From CAZFJG01 sp964410915 (GTDB lineage Bacteria > Synergistota > Synergistia > Synergistales > JAFGMB01), in the NCBI GenBank assembly GCA_964410915.1, contig CAYPIU010000040.1, forward strand, positions 1 to 15,801: DNA of 15,801 nucleotides. Reading direction: 5' to 3'. Shown piece after piece: positions 6,860 through 13,672 of the stretch. A program made the position numbers and the translations under genes. Each line of letters opens with the position of its first letter. Position 1 is the stretch's first letter. The notes beneath the pieces were generated by a model. The model made no database searches and was not told the origin of the DNA. It worked only from the letters and a program-made list of their open reading frames with translations.

Positions 6860-9322
6860 ATGGAAGAAAAGAAAGGCGAATCCCTCTTTGGAAAAGTAGT
6901 TTCTCTTCCACTTCTGGAGGAGATCAAAAACAGCTATCTCGATTATGCTATGAGTGTGATCGTAGGGCGTGCTATTCCGGATGCGAGGGATGGTCTTAAA
7001 CCCGTTCAGAGAAGGATCCTTTATTCAATGCTGGATCTGGGGCTTAAACATGGTACCTCTTATAAGAAGTCAGCAAGGGTCGTCGGAGAGACGATGGGAA
7101 AGTATCATCCTCATGGTGACTCGGCTATTTATGAAACCATGGTGAGAATGGCTCAGGATTTCAGCATGAGATATCCTTTAGTAGATGGACAGGGTAATTT
7201 CGGTTCGATCGATGGTGACAGGGCTGCAGCAATGCGTTATACAGAAGCTAAGCTGTACAAAATTGGTGAATATATGCTCAATGATATTGAGGAAGATACG
7301 GTAGACTGGGGGCCTAATTTTGATGAGTCCCTCAAAGAGCCTCTTTTCCTGCCCTCAATGTTTCCGAACCTTCTTGTTAACGGCAGCTCAGGTATTGCGG
7401 TCGGTATGGCGACTAACATTCCGCCCCATAACATGACCGAGGTTATAGATGCTCTGAACTATATTATTGATAACGGTTCTGAAAATATGGAATTTGGAGA
7501 GCTTCTTGACAGGATCCCCGGTCCTGATTTCCCCACGGGCGGACTTATTCTGGGCAGAGACGGAATAATTGATGCATACCGTACAGGCAGAGGCAAGGTT
7601 ATCGTAAGGGGTAGAAGTCATACTGAGGAAAGTAAAAGGGGCAAGAAGAAAATAGTAATAACCGAAATTCCCTACATGGTCAACAAGACACTTATGATAG
7701 AAGCAATAGCAAAAGGTGTTCAGAATAAGACTATCGACGGAATATCTGACCTCAGGGATGAATCAGATCGGGATGGGCTCAGGATAGTCCTGGAGATCCA
7801 TCGTGACTCAGATACCGAACTTGTTTTAAGACAGCTTTACAGAAGAACACAGCTTCAAACTACTTTTGGCGTTATAAATCTCGCTCTTGTGGACGGTCAG
7901 CCAAGGGAACTTTCGCTTATTCAGGTACTTGACATTTTCCTTGAGCATAGAAGGACTGTTGTAAGAAGAAGGACTTCTTTCAGGCTTAACAAGGCAAAAG
8001 CGAGAGAACATATTGTAGAAGGACTTGTAAAGGCTCTTGATCTTATAGACAAGGTAATAGCAATAATCCGGGGATCAAGCACAGTTGAGCTGGCAAGAAC
8101 CGGTCTCGTAGAACAGCTTGAGTTCACAAAGACACAGGCCCAGGCCATACTTGACATGAAACTGCAGAGGCTTACAGGTCTCGAGAGAAAGAAACTTGAA
8201 GATGAAATGGCTCATCTTCTCGCTGCAATAGAAAGGTATAACTCAATATTGAATAATACAGCAGTTCTCGATTCAGTCATAAAAGAAGAACTTTCTGAAA
8301 TAAAAAAACTTTTTGCCGACGATAGAAGGACTACAATTCTTGATGCAGTTCCAGATGTTTCGGAAGAAGAACTTATTCCGGAAAGCGATATTGTTGTAGT
8401 CCTGTCGAGGGATGGCTACCTTCGCAGAAAACCTCTTGAAGACTACGCTCTTCAGTGTAGAGGTGGAAAAGGTCGCAGGGGTGCAGCTACAAAAGGCGAA
8501 GATGAAATATCCTTAATGGCGGTTACAAGCACACATAAGGACATATATCTCTTTACCACAAAGGGCAGAGTATTGGCTCTCAAGGGATATGTAATACCTG
8601 AAACAAAGACCGGAAAGGGTAAGCCTGTAGGCAGGTTCATTTCACTTGAACAGGATGAGAGAGTTGTTACCATAAGGGGTTCTTCAATAGAAGATGCAGC
8701 TTTTGTCTTTTTCCTGACTAAAAAAGGAGTGGCAAAACGTCTTCCCATAACCGAACTGCAGAATTTGACAAGGGCAGGCAGAAGAATACTTTCTCTCGTG
8801 GAGGGTGACGAAATAGCCCAGGTTAACTGCACTTCCGGAAATGATCATCTTCTCTTTATAACTTCGTGCGGAAGGGCCCTCAAGGTTCTTGAAACAGAAT
8901 TCCGTCCAATGGGTAGAGCTGCACGGGGCGTCAGAGGCATGAGGATGTCCGACAAAGACAGAATAATAAGTTTTGATGTTGTAACGGAGGATAAACATTC
9001 CCTGATAATAAGCAGAAGCGGATATGGTAAACGTACGACTTATGAAGAATTTACACCGCATCATAGAGGGGGTAGCGGCGTAAAAGCCATGAACCTGAAT
9101 GAACATACAGGAGAGATCGTTGCCAGCTCAGGTGTGGCTGATACAGATGAGGTCATTGTTATTACTGCAAAAGGGAGAATAATCAGGCTGGCTGCAAGCC
9201 AGATACCTCTCCTCAGCAGATCTGCCAGGGGATCAATTACTGTCAGGCTGGATGAAGGAGACAGTGTAGTTGACGTAAGCATTATCCCTGCACAAGTCTG
9301 CGATGAGGAAATTGAGCTTTAA
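6860..9322 (+). CDS. gyrA: DNA gyrase subunit A
   Basis: The GyrA subunit of type II topoisomerase cuts and rejoins DNA to introduce negative supercoils together with GyrB. The ATG at 6860 is preferred: GGAGGT (6845-6850) lies 9 nt upstream, and the 26 extra codons back to an ATG at 6782 run through a terminator hairpin and lack a ribosome site. From this start it has 820 residues. The breakage-reunion domain shows HPHGDSAIYE (83-92) and the DNA-linking tyrosine Y127 in AAAMRYTEAKL. NLLVNGSSGIAVGMATNIPPHN spans 170-191. A GyrA box, QCRGGKG (532-538), begins the C-terminal beta-pinwheel and distinguishes it from ParC. Ser88 and Glu92 match E. coli quinolone positions 83 and 87 with ordinary residues. 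gyrB is not in the window. The stop overlaps the psd start (TAATG). Confidence 0.97.
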   Translation: MEEKKGESLFGKVVSLPLLEEIKNSYLDYAMSVIVGRAIPDARDGLKPVQRRILYSMLDLGLKHGTSYKKSARVVGETMGKYHPHGDSAIYETMVRMAQDFSMRYPLVDGQGNFGSIDGDRAAAMRYTEAKLYKIGEYMLNDIEEDTVDWGPNFDESLKEPLFLPSMFPNLLVNGSSGIAVGMATNIPPHNMTEVIDALNYIIDNGSENMEFGELLDRIPGPDFPTGGLILGRDGIIDAYRTGRGKVIVRGRSHTEESKRGKKKIVITEIPYMVNKTLMIEAIAKGVQNKTIDGISDLRDESDRDGLRIVLEIHRDSDTELVLRQLYRRTQLQTTFGVINLALVDGQPRELSLIQVLDIFLEHRRTVVRRRTSFRLNKAKAREHIVEGLVKALDLIDKVIAIIRGSSTVELARTGLVEQLEFTKTQAQAILDMKLQRLTGLERKKLEDEMAHLLAAIERYNSILNNTAVLDSVIKEELSEIKKLFADDRRTTILDAVPDVSEEELIPESDIVVVLSRDGYLRRKPLEDYALQCRGGKGRRGAATKGEDEISLMAVTSTHKDIYLFTTKGRVLALKGYVIPETKTGKGKPVGRFISLEQDERVVTIRGSSIEDAAFVFFLTKKGVAKRLPITELQNLTRAGRRILSLVEGDEIAQVNCTSGNDHLLFITSCGRALKVLETEFRPMGRAARGVRGMRMSDKDRIISFDVVTEDKHSLIISRSGYGKRTTYEEFTPHHRGGSGVKAMNLNEHTGEIVASSGVADTDEVIVITAKGRIIRLAASQIPLLSRSARGSITVRLDEGDSVVDVSIIPAQVCDEEIEL

Positions 9323-9957
9323 TGAAAATTGCCCGTGACGGTTGGACCATCATAGGTTTTGCAGGTTTTATGGCTCTTGGAAGCGTGTTCTTTGTCCCGG
9401 AAATTATGCCTTTTCTTCTTATGTTGACAATATTTCTTTTATGGTTTTTCCGGGATCCAGAAAGAAAAATACAGCATCATGGACCTGGGAAAGAGTTTAT
9501 AAGTCCTGCAGACGGCAAAGTCGTAGAGGTTGAAAGATCTTATCATCCATTCACCGGTCCAGCATGGAAAATAGGGATATTCATGTCTGTCACTGATGTG
9601 CACGTCAATCGGGCTCCTTTTTCCGGAGAGGTTGATTATCTTGAATATGTTCCAGGCAAAAATTTAATGGCATTCAGGGATAAAGCTTCTGAGGAGAATG
9701 AAAGGATGTACGTGGGATTCAAGACTGAGGAAGGTCCTGTGCTAACCGTTCAGATCGCGGGATTTATTGCAAGGCGTATAGTATGTCGGCTCAAGAAGGG
9801 TATGTTCATTGATAAGGGACAGCGATTCGGTATGATAAAATTAGGGTCTAAGGTGGATGTGCTTATGCCTTTATCGGTGAATCCCCTTGTAGAAAAGGGA
9901 CAGCGTGTGAGTGCAGGTTCCACTGTGATTGGAGTGGTAGATGATGAAAATCCCTAA
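9322..9957 (+). CDS. psd: Phosphatidylserine decarboxylase proenzyme (short form)
   Basis: This pyruvoyl enzyme of the inner membrane converts phosphatidylserine to phosphatidylethanolamine. The 211-residue length matches the short bacterial/archaeal-type class. Two hydrophobic segments lie at about 8-42. Conserved SPADGKVVEVE (61-71, D64) and SVTDVHVNRAP (89-99, H94) are present. The self-cleavage site is LGSKVDVLMP (174-183), so cleavage is expected between G175 and S176, with Ser176 becoming the pyruvoyl group. Many short-form members have FGSRVD here and long forms have LGST. Its ATG overlaps the gyrA stop by one base, and pssA, which makes its substrate, overlaps its 3' end. This pairing strongly supports the assignment. 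Confidence 0.95.
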   Translation: MKIARDGWTIIGFAGFMALGSVFFVPEIMPFLLMLTIFLLWFFRDPERKIQHHGPGKEFISPADGKVVEVERSYHPFTGPAWKIGIFMSVTDVHVNRAPFSGEVDYLEYVPGKNLMAFRDKASEENERMYVGFKTEEGPVLTVQIAGFIARRIVCRLKKGMFIDKGQRFGMIKLGSKVDVLMPLSVNPLVEKGQRVSAGSTVIGVVDDENP

Positions 9958-10672
9958 AAAGCATCATATGAAAATTTCCTTTCGGGATATTGCACCTAAT
10001 ATGGTAACCAGCGGTAACCTGCTCTGTGGCATGCTTTCTATTATACTTGTGCTTCAGGGTTGGATTGTTCCTGCAGGGTGGCTGATATTTATTGCAGTCT
10101 TCTTTGATTTTATGGATGGTAAGGTTGCAAGAAGTCTTGGGGCAGGCAGCAGTTTCGGTGTTGAATATGACAGTCTTGCAGATGTTGTAAGTTTTGGGGT
10201 TGCTCCTGCAATTCTTTTCTATTCCGCATATCTTGAAGGTTTTTTCGGAGTGGGAGGGGCTCTTGTAGCTTCTTTTGTGGCCTTGTGCGGAGCTTTGAGG
10301 CTGGCTCGTTTCAATATTATCCATGTTCCGGGGCCTTTTCAGGGTTTACCTATTCCCGGTGCTGGGCTATTCCTGGCTTCTTTTGTAATAGGGGGTATCC
10401 CCCTTCCGCCTCTGGTAGCTGCTTTCTTTTGTCTTAGCGTGGGGGGACTTATGATATCAAGTGTTCCATACGGAAATCTCAAAGGGATGAAGAGGACAGA
10501 CAAAAAGAGAGTTGCCCTGTTCTACATAATATCAATAGGATTGATCATAGGACTTCATTCAAGAGCTGTTCTTGCAGGTATGACTATTTATGTAATAAGT
10601 GGTTTCCTGAAAATAGACTGGGCAAAATGGTTTTCAGAAGAATCAGAGGAAGATGTTTTAGAAAAAAACTGA
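9941..10672 (+). CDS. pssA: CDP-diacylglycerol-serine O-phosphatidyltransferase
   Basis: This 243-residue membrane enzyme of the CDP-alcohol phosphatidyltransferase family should make phosphatidylserine from CDP-diacylglycerol and serine, supplying Psd. The full signature D-G-x2-A-R-x8-G-x3-D-x3-D is at D59, G60, A63, R64, G73, D77 and D81. GNLLCGML (25-32) and the later GLPIPGAG are typical of the PssA subgroup. Several hydrophobic segments follow to about residue 225, then an acidic tail. The gene overlaps psd by 17 nt. GGAG (9931-9934) lies 6 nt before the ATG at 9941; an ATG at 9944 is a possible alternative. No terminator follows before the TPP riboswitch, so transcripts may run on into the thi genes. 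Confidence 0.94.
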   Translation: MMKIPKKHHMKISFRDIAPNMVTSGNLLCGMLSIILVLQGWIVPAGWLIFIAVFFDFMDGKVARSLGAGSSFGVEYDSLADVVSFGVAPAILFYSAYLEGFFGVGGALVASFVALCGALRLARFNIIHVPGPFQGLPIPGAGLFLASFVIGGIPLPPLVAAFFCLSVGGLMISSVPYGNLKGMKRTDKKRVALFYIISIGLIIGLHSRAVLAGMTIYVISGFLKIDWAKWFSEESEEDVLEKN

Positions 10673-10708
10673 ATGGAAATATTATGACATTGTAATTTAA
10701 TAGTTTTA

Positions 10709-10797
10709 GGACAGGGGGAGCCTCAGGGCTGAGAGGGGACAAGTTCGAAAGTCTCGACCCGTTGACCTGATCCGGGTAATGCCGGCGTAGGGAAAAG
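10709..10797 (+). ncRNA. TPP riboswitch aptamer (THI element)
   Basis: The conserved core elements are all present in order: GGGGAGCC near 10715, CTGAGA (10729-10734), ACCTGATC (10765-10772), GGGTAATGCC (10774-10783) and GCGTAGGGAA (10785-10794). It binds thiamine diphosphate in nascent mRNA. It lies upstream of thiD-thiM-thiE and 12 nt before a terminator hairpin, which indicates transcriptional OFF control when TPP is abundant. The outer helix boundary is approximate. Confidence 0.96.
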
Positions 10798-10808
10798 AAG
10801 CATATTAC

Positions 10809-10839
10809 AAGACCTGCCGTTGGCAGGTCTTATTTTTTT
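10809..10839 (+). terminator. Riboswitch expression-platform terminator
   Basis: A 10-bp perfect stem AAGACCTGCC/GGCAGGTCTT (10809-10818 with 10822-10831) has a GTT loop and is followed by A and seven T. The thiD Shine-Dalgarno site begins at the next base. The hexamer GACCTG of the left arm also occurs in the aptamer at 10764-10769, so the aptamer strand could pair with the right arm (10824-10829) as an antiterminator when TPP is absent. Confidence 0.92.
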
Positions 10840-10852
10840 GGAGGTGTAGATA

Positions 10853-11659
10853 TTGAAGTTTTACAGGGGAGTCGCCCTTACAGTTGCGGGGAGTGACTCT
10901 GGTGGAGGAGCAGGGATACAGGCGGATCTTAAGACCTTTGCGGCTCTAAAAGTCTTTGGAACCACAGCAGTGACTGCAATTACAGCCCAGAACAGTCTCG
11001 GAGTGCAGGGTATCCATAATGTCCCGCCTGAAATACTTGAAGCCCAGATCGAGTCAGTCCTTTCTGACATTGCAGTTGATGCAGTAAAGACCGGTATGTT
11101 GAGTCAGAAAGCCTCGATCAAATGCCTTTGTGACGCTCTAAGGAGATATGAGATTGAAACAGTTGTAGTTGATCCTGTTATGGTTGCTCAGAGCGGTGAT
11201 GAGCTGATCGGTCCGGAGGCAGTATATTCGATCCAAAATGAACTTCTACCCCTTGCATCTCTTGTAACTCCGAATATACCTGAGGCTGAAAAACTTTGTG
11301 GAATTAATATCACTGATGTCAAAACAATGGAGATAGCTGCCAGAAAGATATATGATCTTGGACCAGGTGCAGTTCTCGTAAAAGGAGGGCACATGGAAGG
11401 TGAAACGGTAGTGGATATTCTGTATTCAGGTGAAGAGATCAGAAAGTTTATTTCACCCAGGATCAATACCAGTAATACCCATGGTACAGGATGTACCCTC
11501 AGCTCAGCCATTGCAGCAGAAATGAGTGCGGGGTGCGGGTTGAATGAGGCGGTCTCAAGAGCTCGCGAGTATCTAATTCTTGCTCTTGAGAACAGCTTCA
11601 AGCCTGGCCGGGGATATGGCCCACTGGGGCATGCAGTTAAAGTCGGGTGGGTAGATTGA
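10853..11659 (+). CDS. thiD: Hydroxymethylpyrimidine / phosphomethylpyrimidine kinase
   Basis: This cytosolic ribokinase-family enzyme phosphorylates 4-amino-5-hydroxymethyl-2-methylpyrimidine and then its monophosphate to the diphosphate used by ThiE. The 268 residues match ThiD. AGSDSGGGAGIQADLK spans 12-27, TAVTAITAQNSLG 38-50 and VVDPVMVAQSGDELI 105-119. The ATP/anion-hole and catalytic segment NTHGTGCTLSSAIAA is at 208-222, with catalytic Cys214. The start is TTG, supported by GGAGGTG (10840-10846) 6 nt upstream. The TPP riboswitch and its terminator lie directly in front, so expression should fall when TPP is plentiful. Its stop overlaps a possible TTG start of thiM. Confidence 0.97.
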   Translation: MKFYRGVALTVAGSDSGGGAGIQADLKTFAALKVFGTTAVTAITAQNSLGVQGIHNVPPEILEAQIESVLSDIAVDAVKTGMLSQKASIKCLCDALRRYEIETVVVDPVMVAQSGDELIGPEAVYSIQNELLPLASLVTPNIPEAEKLCGINITDVKTMEIAARKIYDLGPGAVLVKGGHMEGETVVDILYSGEEIRKFISPRINTSNTHGTGCTLSSAIAAEMSAGCGLNEAVSRAREYLILALENSFKPGRGYGPLGHAVKVGWVD

Positions 11660-12483
11660 CGAACCTGCCCGCAGCCATATGGGAAAAGATCCATGATACC
11701 AGACCTCTTATCTATCATCTCACAAATACGGTCGCGGCAAATTTTAGTGCAAATATTACACTTGCGATAGGGGCTTCTCCGGCAATGTCCCTGCATCCGG
11801 ATGAGGCGGGTGAAATAGCTCGAATGGCAAATGGCCTGGTTATCAATACAGGGACACCTTTAGAAAGCGGGATATCGGCGATGAATAATGCGCTGGAGAG
11901 CGTAAAAGATGGTGATCAAACTGTTCTGCTCGATCCCGTAGGATATGGAGTATCCAGTCTGCGCAGGGATCTTGTAGACTCTTTTCTGAGTAATTACAGA
12001 ATATCTGTCTTAAAGGGTAATGGAGCTGAAATAGCCTGTCTTGGAAGTTCAGGAGGGGAATTTAAAGGAATGGATTCCCTTGCCACAGGAAATATTGAAG
12101 AAGCTCTGTGCATGACAGCCCGAAAATTCAGGCTGATTGCCGTTGCTACTGGAGAGTATGATCATATTTCAGATAGTGAGAAGGTTTATGTTCTTAAAGG
12201 CGGCAATAACCTTCTTTCCTCGATCACTGCTGGAGGATGTGCAGCCGGTTCTGTTATCTGTGCATGTACAGCTGTATCTGAAGATACCTTATCGGGAGTT
12301 TTTACCGGGCTTGCAGCTATGAATATCGCATCTGAGAGAGCAGCAGAGAGGTGCAGTCTTCCTGGTTCCTTTGCTGTGGCTTTGATCGATGAGCTGGCTA
12401 ATCTTAAACCCGAAGATCTTTGCGATGTGTCAAACAGACTGTCCATTATGGAGGGTAAAACATGGATCTGGCAAAAGCATTGA
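11647..12483 (+). CDS. thiM: Hydroxyethylthiazole kinase
   Basis: This enzyme phosphorylates 4-methyl-5-(2-hydroxyethyl)thiazole, allowing salvage of the thiazole half of thiamine. The 278-residue protein shows RPLIYHLTNTVAANFSANI (19-37), GASPAMSLHPDEA (42-54), LLDPVGYGVSSLR (94-106), KGNGAEI (123-129) and the catalytic loop ITAGGCAAG (193-201) with Cys198. Most relatives read TGTGC, TGAGC or TGGGC here; the Cys and the preceding Gly are retained. The GTG at 11647 overlaps thiD by 13 nt but has a poor ribosome site. The TTG at 11656, overlapping the thiD stop as TTGA behind a GGTGGG stretch, is an equally plausible start. The thiE gene begins inside its 3' end. Confidence 0.94.
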   Translation: MGRLTNLPAAIWEKIHDTRPLIYHLTNTVAANFSANITLAIGASPAMSLHPDEAGEIARMANGLVINTGTPLESGISAMNNALESVKDGDQTVLLDPVGYGVSSLRRDLVDSFLSNYRISVLKGNGAEIACLGSSGGEFKGMDSLATGNIEEALCMTARKFRLIAVATGEYDHISDSEKVYVLKGGNNLLSSITAGGCAAGSVICACTAVSEDTLSGVFTGLAAMNIASERAAERCSLPGSFAVALIDELANLKPEDLCDVSNRLSIMEGKTWIWQKH

Positions 12484-13088
12484 AACTGTATGTAATACCG
12501 GATAGAAATATTGGGGCCCCACTTTCGCTTAAGGAACAGACCATTCGATCAGTAAAGGGGGGAGCCACTGCTGTTCAATTGAGGGATAAAAAAATGAGCG
12601 GAAAAGGACTTTATGAGGAAGCAGTAAAGATGGCAGAATTCTGCCGCGGTCAGGAAGTTCTTTTTATTGTAAATGACAGGGTCGATATAGCTCTGGGATC
12701 TGGGGCTATGGGTATTCACGTTGGACAATCGGATATTCCATGTCATGCAGTCAGAAGACTTGTTCCATCTGATTTTATTGTAGGCGTGACCGTAAGAACT
12801 CCTGAACAGGCATTAAAGGCACAGGAAGAGGGAGCCGATTATATAGGGGCGGGTGCTCTTTTCCCCACAGGTACGAAAAAGGATACTGAACTTATAGGAC
12901 TGAATGATTTCTCAAGGATCGTGGAAGCTGTAAGAATTCCTGTAGTTGCTATAGGTGGAATAGAGAAAAATAATGTTTCCCTGGCGTTTCAGAACGGTGC
13001 ATCAGGTATAGCGGCAGTCTCATCAATTTTTGCTGAAAATGATATTACCAATGCTGCAGCAAAGATGTTTTTCCTTTGCAGCAGATGA
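12462..13088 (+). CDS. thiE: Thiamine-phosphate synthase
   Basis: This TIM-barrel enzyme condenses the pyrimidine diphosphate from ThiD with the thiazole phosphate from ThiM to give thiamine phosphate. The 208 residues match the family. Motifs are LYVIPDR (9-15), TAVQLRDKKMSG (36-47), IVNDRVDIAL (69-78), GIHVGQSDIP (84-93), GADYIGAGALFPTGTKKD (124-141) and VVAIGGI (161-167). It starts within thiM (22-nt overlap) with GGAGG 7 nt upstream, so thiD-thiM-thiE is one riboswitch-controlled operon. It ends before a hairpin shared with the convergent thiW gene. No thiL or thiN for the last phosphorylation is visible here. Confidence 0.97.
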   Translation: MDLAKALKLYVIPDRNIGAPLSLKEQTIRSVKGGATAVQLRDKKMSGKGLYEEAVKMAEFCRGQEVLFIVNDRVDIALGSGAMGIHVGQSDIPCHAVRRLVPSDFIVGVTVRTPEQALKAQEEGADYIGAGALFPTGTKKDTELIGLNDFSRIVEAVRIPVVAIGGIEKNNVSLAFQNGASGIAAVSSIFAENDITNAAAKMFFLCSR

Positions 13089-13101
13089 TCATGGAACTGA
13101 G

Positions 13102-13137
13102 AACTGACAGAAGAAGAGATATCCCCTTCTGTCAGTT
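13102..13137. terminator. Hairpin between convergent thiE and thiW, probable bidirectional terminator
   Basis: A perfect 12-bp stem AACTGACAGAAG/CTTCTGTCAGTT (13102-13113 with 13126-13137) encloses a 12-nt loop. It lies between the two converging stop codons. The U tract is weak on both strands (TTTCTG on the + strand, none good on the other), so termination efficiency is uncertain. An adjacent palindrome CTGACGTCAG (13139-13148) overlaps the thiW stop. Confidence 0.65.
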
Positions 13138-13144
13138 TCTGACG

Positions 13145-13672
13145 TCAGTCAAGGATATTTGTTTTTCTTATGAACAGCAGGATAATGAACCCTGTAACAG
13201 CTCCCGGTATGCTGCTCGCGAGGAAAGCGGTCCAGAGTGTTAATATTCCGGCAGAATTTCCAGTAGCAGGTCCCAGGATAAAAGCTGAAATAGTAGCTCC
13301 CACAGGGCCAGTTCCCAGAGGCTCAGCAAATGCTGCCCAATCTTTGTGAAATATTCTGTAGGCAAACCCTACAGCAATGACACCTGGTATACTTCCGGGG
13401 AAGGCAAAGATAGTACCAGTTCCCATGCTTATCCGTATTATGCTTATTATCGTAGCTGTCCCTGCTCCCCACCATGGCCCAAGTAAAATTCCAGCCAGAA
13501 CATTTACAGAATGCTGAAAGGGAAAACATTTGGTCGGACCGAAAGGAATAGAAATCCCTGACAGTAAAACTCCTGATGCTATCAATATTCCTGCCATGGC
13601 GAGCATCCTTGTGTGAGTATATTGTGTTGATATTCTGTTTTCCGAAGTGCTGTTATTTCCCATCTGGTTCAT
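13145..13672 (-). CDS. thiW: ThiW, predicted hydroxyethylthiazole transporter component (ECF S-like)
   Basis: This 175-residue hydrophobic protein of the ThiW family is predicted from thi-gene context in many bacteria to take up the thiazole precursor. About five membrane segments start near residue 23. The family hallmark PFGPTKCFPFQHSVNVLAGILLGPWWG (43-69) is well conserved. The size and fold resemble substrate-specific S components of energy-coupling factor transporters, but no EcfT or Ecf ATPase lies in the window, so a shared ECF module elsewhere is inferred. It is the last gene of the minus-strand thi transport operon and overlaps the ThiY gene by 20 nt. AGGA lies 6 nt before the ATG at 13672. 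Pairing with thiM on the opposite strand fits thiazole salvage. Confidence 0.9.
   Translation of the reverse strand: MNQMGNNSTSENRISTQYTHTRMLAMAGILIASGVLLSGISIPFGPTKCFPFQHSVNVLAGILLGPWWGAGTATIISIIRISMGTGTIFAFPGSIPGVIAVGFAYRIFHKDWAAFAEPLGTGPVGATISAFILGPATGNSAGILTLWTAFLASSIPGAVTGFIILLFIRKTNILD

Noticed and set aside
8452..9106. Two overlapping minus-strand frames (126 and 140 residues) inside gyrA
   Set aside because: They are antisense shadows of the conserved GyrA C-terminal domain, with no ribosome sites or recognisable motifs.
6860..9322. ParC (topoisomerase IV) instead of GyrA
   Set aside because: An intact GyrA box (QCRGGKG at 532-538) and GyrA-like catalytic domain sequence favour gyrase.
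11188..11796. 202-residue minus-strand frame inside thiD and thiM
   Set aside because: It is antisense to two clearly recognised genes with conserved motifs, and its product has Cys/Arg/Ser-rich low-quality sequence with no family resemblance.
13139..13148. Palindrome CTGACGTCAG at the thiW stop as an operator
   Set aside because: It lies at the 3' ends of two convergent genes next to a terminator hairpin, where a regulator site would have no obvious target.
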